From Rhypophila decipiens (taxonomy: Eukaryota; Ascomycota; Sordariomycetes; Sordariales; Naviculisporaceae): 64,000 bases of DNA. This document shows positions 47,801-57,268 of the stretch, piece by piece. The stretch lies in assembly GCA_033297075.1 (NCBI GenBank), contig MU858133.1:96585-160584 (forward strand), given 5' to 3'. A model generated the notes under the pieces. The model was not told the origin of the DNA. It saw only the letters and a program-made list of their open reading frames with translations, and ran no database searches. A program made the position numbers and the translations under genes. Numbering within the stretch: the stretch's first letter is position 1; every line of letters starts with the position of its first letter.

Positions 47801-48523
47801 AGCGAGGACGATGCTGCTATGGAGGACGACGGCGACGAGTCTGACCATGCCACATTCCAGCTTGGACAGCACCGGACCTCATATCCGCCGCCGCCAACGC
47901 CAATGAACTCGATTATTCTTTCCCCACAGCCCCAGCACCCTCGCCGTCTGGGCCAGAGCTTCAATACGGTTGATCGCCCGCCGCCACAACAAGAGAGAAG
48001 GTCCCGTGCTTCAACGAGCACCAGTGCCTCTGGCACTTCGAACCCAGACCGTGACCGCCGAACTCAGTCCAATTACCCCGATGTTGGACAGCTTCGGAGA
48101 GGTGTTTCATTTCAGGGAGAATACCCAGCACGTAGACTCCGTCCCCACCAGAGCCAAGATGCACGATATCAAGAGCAAGAAAGACCATATCCTACCAGCA
48201 GACCATACAGTACTGCACTGGCCAGCGACGGATACGAAACCAACAATACCACATTCACGATACCCAACGGATGGATTAAACAGCATCCCACCCGACTTTC
48301 TTCGCCAACCAACGCAAATATGATAGCCAGGGCGGATGGTTTCGGCATCCAGCCCATCACGGCCTCCAGCTCAAGCAGTTCGCTCCGATCAGCCGGGAAG
48401 AACAGCGCTAAGGAACCAGGACTACCACATTCTTTGCCATGGTCTCTCGCTAGACCGTCGACAGGAATCAATAGCTCCGCCGTCGATGAGATGCCTGATG
48501 AATGGTTGGATGTCCTGAGCTAG
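44842..48523 (+). CDS. Zn2Cys6 transcription factor 1 (fungal-specific TF domain)
   Basis: Three exons, 44842-45021, 45090-46073 and 46136-48523, about 1183 residues. The zinc cluster is split by intron 1 and reads CIPCKRKKIKC...VCSQCGRSSATC, all six Cys present. A long Gln/Ser/Thr-rich linker follows. The middle homology region begins near KMCDILLDSFLLGVQPLLPMVHVP. A strongly acidic segment (AEDEDDEMESEDDAAMEDDGDES) may act in activation. The C-terminal 200 residues are disordered and Arg/Ser-rich. It lies beside the second regulator and is a candidate pathway activator. No palindrome was found in its own upstream region. The start is the Met at 44842; no upstream in-frame alternative was examined. 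Confidence 0.88.
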
Positions 48524-49373
48524 GAATACATCACACTGATGTGGCATATATTACTGGCATGCTTTTTGTATATAATATCAGTACCACCAACATAGACTCT
48601 ATCACACGGCATGATCTACATAGCTTACAATCCATGTCACTTTCCACTGTTTTTCATGTCGATTGAATACTCGACTTGGTGACAATCTCTCACTCGGCAA
48701 GTTAGTGTCTAACTGTAAGGTACGGATATAGACCAATGAACGAACGGGTGTGCTGTTCATTCCACCATGAACTGGATCTTGCTGACATTGTCGCACCACC
48801 AGTCACTGCACAGCCATCTGAGCTCTCTCCTTACGTATGTGGCAGGTCCATTCAATGACCCCCACTCTGTTTTCCAGTGTCAGATAAAATCGCATAGAAA
48901 CTTCCTCGGTGAGCTGGCAGGTGGATTGCAGGAGTTGTGTAACCATCGGTGCGGCTCAGCTCACCGTTTCTCGGCCGAGTGGGGGCCAGCACCTGGGCGT
49001 GGCCGGGGCTAGCGGTGAAGGATTTCCGGTACGAGAGTACTTGCTACACATGTGACATGGCTCATGTCCAGGTCGGCACTTCGGATCCAACGGCCTACCG
49101 CCTCGGTCAAGACTATCTGCCATCCTACCTCTCTGTGTCTCGCTGATACTAAACCCCACAGCGGGGAACTTGAAGATATTAACAGTAGTAAACCCTGGCC
49201 AGAGTTCCAGTTTGGTTTGAGAAACGAAAATACGACATCACACTACTCTGGACATAACTCCTCGTACATCAAGTACATGCCCCGTTGACAAGTTCATACT
49301 ATTGAGCAAGTCAAAGCCCTTGCTTCTTGGCACGTCATTACTAATCTCTTACCTATTCCTTGCCCTCCCTGCC
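48524..49373. promoter_or_regulatory. Intergenic region between the two regulators
   Basis: 850 bases. It contains palindrome copy 9 (48969-48980) and the promoter of regulator 2. Confidence 0.5.
48969..48980. promoter_or_regulatory. Cluster palindrome copy 9 (11/12)
   Basis: TCTCGGCCGAGT, 394 bases upstream of the regulator 2 start used here. It suggests autoregulation or control by regulator 1. Confidence 0.7.
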
Positions 49374-51424
49374 ATGTTTGGACTGCTCAGACAGGAGCCC
49401 AACTCCACCCTAGGCTCAAGCCTATCGGTGGTAGACAGTGATGACAAGCCACTCAGGAGAGTCCGTGCCTGCACCGCTTGTCGGAACAGAAAGGTAGATT
49501 GACTTGCAACAAAGCCCCTTTAAGCAACCGCAGTTCAACTGAAGTTACTGTTTTTTCATCTGGGGGCTAACAAGTATCCTTCTTTAGCTCAAATGCTCGC
49601 TAGCACGGCCCCAGTGCAGCCGATGCGAGGCTCAAAAGATCACATGTCACTATCCCGAGACCGGTGATGGATCCAAGAAGTCTACCACGGATGCAGCGCC
49701 AAGTTCTACTTGCACGGATGACGCCAGCTTGAAGAGGAAGCGGGTCAAGAAGACGCATACTCCGACCAGCCAGAGCAAGCCCAAGTCCAGCAGCAGTCAT
49801 CATAATGCAGCAACCAAGAAGGAGCGGTCCAAATCTGTAGAGAGCTCCACGTTGTCACACCAGCTATCTCTTCATCCTCTGCCGTCTCCCATCAGTCCCA
49901 CAGCCACAACAGAGGACAACGACGATCACGCGGATGAGGCCACCGTGGGCCACAGCAATATTGATGACGGGTCATGGATTAACCAACTGCTCATGTACAC
50001 CAATGGCGAGGGTCTGGAACCGTATATTGGTAATACGGATGTGATCGACATGCCCTCCCAATGGCTCGGTTTTGATCAAGACGCGTCGATGTTGTCAAGT
50101 AAGGCTTCTCAGAGGCAGCCATCACATACACCAAGAGCAGTTCAGTGCTTGGACTCTGCGATAAGCCCAATTGACGAGACTCCTGAGAGCATGGACCTGG
50201 ACCACTATTTCACAGGTGAGACCCACATATCCAACAAGCACCAATGCGGCATCGTTGTTCTAACCTTGACATCAATCATTAGACTCTCCTGACATGCTAC
50301 TTGAATCACCAGCATATTCGGACCTTGGATTCCCCGGCTTTCCTCTCAACGGTGTTAACCCATTCCATGGTGGTGTAGATGGCGGTCCTCAGGGCTGGGC
50401 ATGGGAAGGCCAGCAAGACACGGACTTGTTTTCTACACTCGCCCAGTCAAGCCTGGACCCAGCTATCGACCTCGCAGTCTCCCTCTCGCAGACGTCTACT
50501 TCTCCGTCATCCGTTTGGTCCAGGTCCAGCACAGACCGCGAGACCAATACGACGGCCAGCAGTCCCAGCCACGTCCTCTTCCCCGACCCAACAGAGAATA
50601 CAGCGCCTATCACAACAGCCCCAGCCACCGGCGGCAAAAGGTCTATCAAGACCAGGATCGAGTTCAGCAACCAAACCTCGTCACATAAAAGTTTGCAGCC
50701 AAAGCCGAAAGTCTCACGGCCCAAACTGACCCGGTCATCCTCGCCCTATGGGACCACCCAGGCTAAGCTGAAGGGAACAGTGGAATGCTACCCATCGCAT
50801 GTCCAACCGCTCCTCAAAGCCTTTGAGAAGCTCCAGGTGTCATCCTTCAACTTCTTACAAGCGACTACTGCATCTCGAAACAAAAAGAACAAGCACCGTG
50901 CTGACAAGGCAAAATCACCGCCATATGATACCCTCCTCAAATCACAAAAGCAGGCTCTTTCTGCATGTGCGGTATTGCTTGATTGCTCGAAATGCAGTGC
51001 ACACTCGGAGCTGGTCATGCTTGTTGTTTCGGTTTGTAGTCTTTTGGTGGGCAGTTTGGACGGGCTGGATAGGTCCATGAATGGCAAGACCGGCACAGCA
51101 AAGCACGGGGACATGAGAATGATGGACTCTGCAGAGGCTGGTTATTATCCCGGGGATGGGACTGGAGATGGGTTTACTTCGGAGAATTGTGATGGGGCTA
51201 TGACAATGATGATGGATGAGCATGACGAGGAGGATACAGCGCAGATCATCAGGACCTTGACGGCGAGTAGGATTGCAAAACTGAGGGGTATTTTGGAAAT
51301 GGTGGTTAAGGCTGCAAGAAGGGCAGAACAACGAGGGGTGGAACAAGGGCTCGCGGCGGCGGATTGGTCTGCCCATGTAGGACTGGCGACTTTGTTACAG
51401 GGCAAGCTGAGGCGCTATTCGTAA
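49374..51424 (+). CDS. Zn2Cys6 transcription factor 2 (AflR-like)
   Basis: Three exons, 49374-49493, 49588-50215 and 50283-51424, about 629 residues. The zinc cluster joins across intron 1 as CTACRNRKLKC...QCSRCEAQKITC, with the spacing of AflR-type regulators. A basic Lys/Ser linker follows (KRKRVKKTHT). The C-terminal third has ALSACAVLLDCSKCSAHSELVMLVVSVCSLLVGSL, resembling the aflatoxin-regulatory-protein domain. It ends in helices (RIAKLRGILEMVVKAARRAEQ). The open frame extends to a Met at 49302 that would add a hydrophobic leader (LLLGTSLLISYLFLALPA). That leader is odd for a nuclear protein, so the Met at 49374 is preferred. It is the best candidate to bind the cluster palindrome. Confidence 0.85.
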
Positions 51425-51777
51425 ACATGTCTCAATTTACAGGATGGGGTTTGATATATTGGCACCAGTGATTGATATAAGGAAAGTAGTCCAGTTACAA
51501 TCTTTGTCTGTTGGGGCATCTATTCTAGCCTATCAACGTATCCATTCAAGCCAGTCATGCCATCTATTATAGCCCGGACCCCGGTAAACCTCATCTGCCA
51601 GGTAACAAGTACATCCCGCCCACCTCACCACGTACAACCCTAATTTTTCCGGCCATCCAAAGTCGTCCAGAAGTTCCTTCCACCGGCTCTCTTGTATCAA
51701 GATACCCCTCAGCCTGTCTTCCACTGACTTCCTCTTCCGCCATCTGCCCATGCTTCTTGACCTATACGGCCCAATCT
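51425..51777. other. Right boundary of the meroterpenoid cluster
   Basis: About 350 bases. A minus-strand ORF (51751-51533) with Trp-rich text (LGLYVVRWAGCTCYLADEVYRGPG) may be a leftover of the damaged gene next to it. Confidence 0.35.
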
Positions 51778-53666
51778 CTATATCGGAAGACCATCCAATA
51801 GTACTGTTGGATCAAACGCTGTAAGCGAAGGTTCTGGCAGTGGCCAGAACCATGTATTTGTAATAAGTTGCCACAGCCGCGTAAACTGACGCGTAATGGC
51901 TTGCCACCATTCACAACTATAAGAGGCTCTCTGGCGAGGCCAGAGAACCGAGATAGAAAAAGCAAGAACAACAGACCTGATCACAACGCATAACAGCCTG
52001 CCACAGCAGTAGGCCTCGTGCAACGTGATCTGGGTCCGTGACTTCACCACTTCAGACGTCTTTACATTAAATTGCAACCAACAAGTACATTCTGGGTTCA
52101 GCTCAAGGTCCTGCCGGAACTGGACCAACCGGGCTCTGTCCCAAAATACACATCCGTGTTCCCTGAACGGATCGTCTGGGAAACTTGAGGGAAAGTGATC
52201 GTAGAAACCACGGCGCGAACCGATTACTCGGTAACGGCTGTGCCAGCTCGGAGTCCACGTGGGCTGGCGGACCGCGCGGAGAAATTCGCGATATCCAATG
52301 TTAGGCCGTGTAGGATCTTCCCTGTCGTTGTCGCAGCAGATACTTTCTTCCGTATCACCGCCCTCTCGCCATTCTGGCTCGCTACTGCTCTCCTGGCCTT
52401 CAGGGGAATGGGTAAGGCTTGTGGTAGAAATTCCCTCTTCCCAAAGATCGTGAAGTGCCGCATTCCGAGGCTACGAAGCTTGTCCCGTCGCTCTTTTGGC
52501 GTGCTGGCATCGATGAGACTCGAGAAGAATTCGAGCCCAAGGGAAGCGAGCTGGTTGGCGAAGTCTGCCATTTCAAAACTTTGGCAAAATTGATCGAAAA
52601 AATCAAGGCCATGAAGCTCGGGTGCATAAAAGGGAACCATTCTTTCCTCCGGCTTTTTCTCTGAAGCGCAATTATACCACCCTTTTCCCATATTGGCAAC
52701 GCCCGTCCCTCTTAGTGATCTTGAATTTCCTGAACAAGGAGGAGGGACAAATGACGGCAACTGTGCAGGGGCATCGGAATTGGCAGCGTCCCAAGTCCTT
52801 TTCCTCGACCACTTGCCGGTCAGGCCAGGAGTGCCAGCCGCGAGGAACGACTCTACAAACTGGTCTTCCAAGTCGGCCATGTAGTCGGCAGCAAGATTGA
52901 AGAAGAAACGGTGGATAGAGGAGAGCTCCTCAACCTCCCACGGCTTCAGACGGCGAATGAACAGGTCAAACTGGCTCTCTCCTGAAATTGACGACTCGGT
53001 AAATTCGCTCTGCGCTTCCTCGTAAGGGAATAGTCGACAGTACAGCTCATAACGCAAGAATGCGCGTTGGAGCCGAGCGGTCTCGGCCCTGGAGAGGGGC
53101 GCACGAATGGCCTTCCCAGTGTTGAAATCGAGCATATTGCCGTTGCTTAAAGTCCAGATGCCCATAAGAAGCTTGGAGGTGTGGGCAAAGTAGCGATCGG
53201 TAAGGCGGCGCATAGTCTTGTAGACCTGCAGGATTTGTGATATACTGCCTGCGTCGCGAAGGTCCTCGAACGGCCGTGTCGAAAAATAGTGTTCGAGGTA
53301 TGGCTCCAAGACGGCTATGAGGCAAGCCTCATCTGTCTTGTTGTTAGTGTCGATTTTGAGGTCCCTGCGGGATGCTCTGCGTACCTCTCCATGTAATCCC
53401 ATAGTGGAGACCCCCGCGGGGATGTGGGCGATGGCGAGCAGTTCGCGGTAATTCGTAGGCCCCAGCTCATTCAATAGGACTGAGCTGATGATCGAGTTTC
53501 GGTGTGTCGAGAAGGCGTTGTAGCAAGGTCGCGATACACAAATGAGAGACTCCAGGTCTGTAAGGGACTCGGCAGATGAGGCAATCTCAAATGCAATGTC
53601 GAAAGGCAGCGTTTGAAGGGTTTTCATCTTGTTCGTTGTGCGGTATTTGCTTTTTGCCACGATCAA
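51778..53666 (-). pseudogene. F-box-like protein gene with probable frameshift
   Basis: The main frame runs from 53666 and holds an F-box-like start (LQTLPFDIAFEIASSAESLTDLESLICVSRPCYNAF). A long helical region follows, ending near KERRDKLRSLG. From about 52,465 the natural text continues in another frame: NAALHDLWEEGISTTSL, an acidic stretch, YREFLRAVRQPTWTPSWHSR, GFYDHFP and REHGCVFWDRARL. The original frame stays open to 52224 but turns into low-complexity text. A one-base loss explains this better than an intron, as no good splice sites were seen. The second frame stays open to 51778, but its last 80 residues look non-coding. Family: fungal F-box-like proteins of unknown function; expressed status unknown. 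Confidence 0.6.
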
Positions 53667-54367
53667 AGTGGTTTCTGTTGGTCGGTGAGAGGAGGAAGTT
53701 GAGATTGGGCGCTGGAAGTCTCTTTATAGGCCCAACTTCCCTTGCAAAAAGTTAGCATTTAGGTTTAGGAAGCTTCATCGCTGGAGGAAGGACCTCCCGA
53801 CTTGAAGTCAGGTGGCGCTTTTAGCTCATGACGAGCACAGGACATGCGAAGATTCCGAGTCATTCCAGGCTTTGGGACAGAACCGAGCCACCGCGCACAT
53901 GCCCCATGGTTGCACTCGCGTCTTCCATGCTGGCCTTGAACGCCCTCAGGTTAGTTAGCTGTGTAGAGTAAGGGTGGCCGAAAACCACAGTCCTCCATTA
54001 ATTACTACGAGCGCACGCGGGTTGTACTTCTACCGAGGAAGCAAGAGAAAATTGCTACAAAGACAAAGTTAACGTCCAGCCCCACTCTGCGCCGTGTGCG
54101 CGGCGACTGAAGGGACCCGACACTTCCAGAGCCATTTAAAGTTTGCCAGTGTGAGGTTTTGTACTCGTCATGGGGCGCAAAAACACTGATAAAGTTCGAC
54201 ATTTTTCCCGTTGGAGTTTTTCCGGAATGAAGTTGCCGAGGATGTAACCCAAAAGCGTCAGCAATGCGAAAGCTCCATTCATCTACCATTCTCTTTCCCT
54301 CACACCCTTCCCGGGGTCTTCTGAAGGTCTCCTCTGGACCATCTCGCGACCCCTTCATCGTTATATC
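53667..54367. other. Divergent intergenic region between the two F-box-like genes
   Basis: 700 bases. No gene, RNA or repeat seen; presumed promoters. Confidence 0.4.
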
Positions 54368-56179
54368 ATGGTTCAAATAACCATGGATTCTCCAGGCTCC
54401 CATGCCGCTGCGCCCAACCGCGATTCTCAAAGCTACAATGAGGCGCAAAATCACCCCCTAACGGCACCGATGTTGCACAATGCAGCCCGAAGTTTGCTCG
54501 CGAGTCTACCCGACAAGATCCTCCTGCGTATCATGAGCCACGCCGACGACATCGATCTCTTCTGCCTTAGACGCACGTGTCGGACCATGCTAAGGCTCTT
54601 CTCCGACCCGAGCTTTCTCCGGTTGCATGACGATAGTGCCGACGTCGACGAGAGGTCGGAATCCCGGACATTTGGTCACTGCCGAATGGACAATGGTCTC
54701 TATGTCTGGCCAAGAAAAAGGGGTGCACCCTGCAAGAGAGAGCTTCTCACGGAAGCTCCCAAGAAAGCCCTACGGGAGCTGCTGTTGAGAGACATGTACT
54801 GTGAGACCTGTCGTAACGTTGATCCGGCTGTCGAGAAAAGGCTTCGGACGGAGATGCTTTACAGCAGCGGATGCAAGGAATCTCACCCAGCCGGACTCTT
54901 TTCGTACGCCGAACGACATAAGGGAGACGCAGAAGCGCGGCAATGTATCGGTCGCCAAGGTCGTATACGAGCTTGTGAGCACCGGACAGTCTCATGGGAA
55001 GACGTCGAAATGTTCTTTGCCACGGGTCAATCTCGAAGACTTGATTGTAATCATCCCTCTCACACCAGTCCCTTTGAGGGGTCTGAATCACCGTGCTGTC
55101 CTTGTCCTGGTGGGGGACTGTCTGCTCAAGTTCGGGTTAACATCGTACTTCGTACCACGTCCTGTCGCGCGATGGGGGGTTCGTCGCAGCCCTGCTGCGC
55201 GGGACGGTGACGGCGTCCCGGCCTGCTGATCTTTTGGTACCCTCATATCCGTTTCCCCAACTTGGGAAAGAGAGATGCGCTCGATTATAGTGACTTGCTA
55301 GCCCTATTTGAGTGGGCTCGCTCGGAAAGGGGCGGGGCAGCGTATATCTTCGGGCCAGCGCGGAGGAACGAATTTCGCCATGAGATGATTCCGTTCGACC
55401 CCAACTATTGTTCGTGTGTTAGAATACCCGCTCCTCCTCCTGGACTCAAGAATGGTCTGGATAAGTGGATATTCTCCGACAAATAAAGTTTCACAAGGCG
55501 CTGTCCCACGCATAGAGCTGAAGTGAATTGGGAGGAGCAGGGGAAGACGCTCGATCAGTCGCGCTGGCTGCAAAAGGCTCATATATGGATTTCTTACCTT
55601 TTGAGATGCAATTATAGTCCACAGGAATGCATTGCTATGAGATACGTCAAATGGATCCCCCTGGGCGAATGCAACACGAGCGTCGGGTCTCGTTTTCCAC
55701 AGTTGTTGTCCAGGCTATGGAGCATCATGACTTTCACATCACCACGCCAGGAGCCGATCAGATTTCCCGGCGGCAAGACGCAGCCATGGTCGGCTGCATG
55801 GTTCATGGCCCTCGACCCGGAGTCGTATGAACTTCGGGACGACGTTGAGAGCCGAGGAGTGTATTGATGCGACACACCAAGCTGTCGGAACCACTACCGG
55901 CATCACAGGATCAATGTTTCCAGAAGGAGGCTGGATGCGGACGCTGATGACTGTCTGACAGTGGGGCTGGAGTCACCGAAGCCAGTCCCTTTGTCCTGGA
56001 TATCCGGTGCTCTCTTTTCGAAGCTTGACGCTGTCTTTTCCAAGCTACACGATGGGCTTTCATATGTTTCGCGTAACCCTCGGGACATTTTCCCTTTGAT
56101 GGTTGTATTTATTGCGATTATTTGCCTTCTAGGGAAGATTTATGCTCTACCGCTTCTAGGTCAGCTAGACAAACCATGA
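54368..56179 (+). pseudogene. F-box protein gene with possible premature stop
   Basis: The first segment (54368-55210) has the F-box LLASLPDKILLRIMSHADDIDLFCLRRTCRTMLRLF and the family block CIGRQGRIRACEHRTVSWEDVE. Three further open segments lie in the same frame: 55262-55486 (FDPNYCSCVRIP), 55523-55867 (ECIAMRYVKWIPLGEC) and 55868-56179. The stop between segments 2 and 3 can be removed by a 52-nt intron (55459-55510, weak donor GTGGAT, acceptor TAG). The stop at 55865 is a TGA exactly where related proteins have Trp (RGVY-stop-CDTPSCRNHYRHHR). Past it the frame remains open for about 104 codons and ends in a hydrophobic helix (IFPLMVVFIAIICLLGKIY). It is either a nonsense mutation, a splice missed by eye, or readthrough. 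Confidence 0.55.
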
Positions 56180-56935
56180 AGAATCGTTCACTAGTACCAA
56201 GAAGTTAAACACTATACACTACTAGTAGAGACGGCCATTTCCCCAATATGAAATAGATATTACATTTGAAGTTATTATGCAAGACTTTGGTGAACCGACT
56301 CTACTGCTTTCAAATACAGGTTCCAGTCTTATTTGACATCCTAGATCAGTTAGAACTAAGCACTTTTTCCAGCCTGTCAGGGCGTATATTCTAGCCAGGT
56401 AATCCTTTTACTCCAACCCTTCAAGGCATCGATTCTAGTTAGCCACGGTGTCTATTCCCACCGGCCGGGCGTATCTTTCCCATGGACCGTCCTCCAAGAT
56501 GTGTGTTACAGTCTTACAGACAACAAAAAAAGGAATCCACAGGTTAGCCTTAACCCGTCTTTCGTCTTTTCCTCAACCGGTTGGTTCACTTCCATATCAC
56601 TAGATGTCACAGGCATATTTAGGTGATGATTAATTGTCGTATTGGCTAGACTGGCTGTTCGTTGCGCGCACAAAAACAGGTCCCCCCGTACTTGCATCAC
56701 TTTTGTTTTCATGACCTTCTCAAAGGCACAAAAAGAAAGAGATCAAGACTCAAGACTCGAGTCCAATCGGTAAAGACAGTCTTGGAAAGGAAAGAAAATC
56801 AGAACCACAAAATTCTTATCCTCCTCTGTCCCAATCACCTCTCAAACCTCAAATTGAAACCTTTCACCACAAAGAAAACCAAGATCCACACGTTCTAGCT
56901 GCCGGGCAAGATGTAGGTATCCGTCAGCTGGCCAT
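56180..56935. other. Intergenic region with the second copy of the 22-bp repeat
   Basis: 750 bases, no gene seen. See the repeat at 56364-56480. Confidence 0.4.
56364..56480 (-). repeat. Degenerate 22-bp tandem repeat, second locus
   Basis: Read on the minus strand, about five units match the family at 16236-16490 (GGAATAGACACCGTGGC, GAATCGATGCCTTGAAGG, GAATATACGCCCTGACAGG). Orientation is opposite to the first locus. Confidence 0.7.
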
Positions 56936-57268
56936 CTAAGGGCCGTGGCATTGCCAGTCCCAGACGGTGCCTCCGCCGCAAGTGGCCCAGGCGTCGCTGC
57001 CAAAGTGGTTGTAGCAGTAGACGTTGACGTTGATGCCGCGGTCACCATCGCAGCGCCAGTCGTTGCAGCCGTTGCCGATGGTGTAGGCCTTGGTCCCGCC
57101 GCCGTACTGGAACTCGCAGGCGGCGTTCATGTCGATGTTACCCAGCCAGCGGTCCCGGACGTTGAGGGTCGTGCCGGGCTCAGCGGCCGGGGCGGCGTTG
57201 GGAGCCGCGATGGTGGCGCTGGCCAAAAGGCCGAGGACGGCAGTGATGGTTGCGATTGGGGAGATCAT
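56936..57268 (-). CDS. Small secreted Cys-rich protein A (internal duplication)
   Basis: Single exon, 110 residues. Signal peptide ISPIATITAVLGLLASATIAAP, a short pro-like region, then about 70 residues with six Cys. The mature part consists of two similar modules: NIDMNAACEFQYGGGTKAYT...DWRC and GINVNVYCYNHFGSDAWATC...DWQC. Both follow [IV][DN][MV]-x3-C-x3-[YF]G...W-x-C. It resembles fungal effector-like secreted proteins but I recognise no named family. It is a paralogue of the protein at 60874-61206. A TATAAATA site (minus strand, near 57480) and AT-rich leader lie about 210 bases upstream. Confidence 0.8.
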   Translation of the reverse strand: MISPIATITAVLGLLASATIAAPNAAPAAEPGTTLNVRDRWLGNIDMNAACEFQYGGGTKAYTIGNGCNDWRCDGDRGINVNVYCYNHFGSDAWATCGGGTVWDWQCHGP

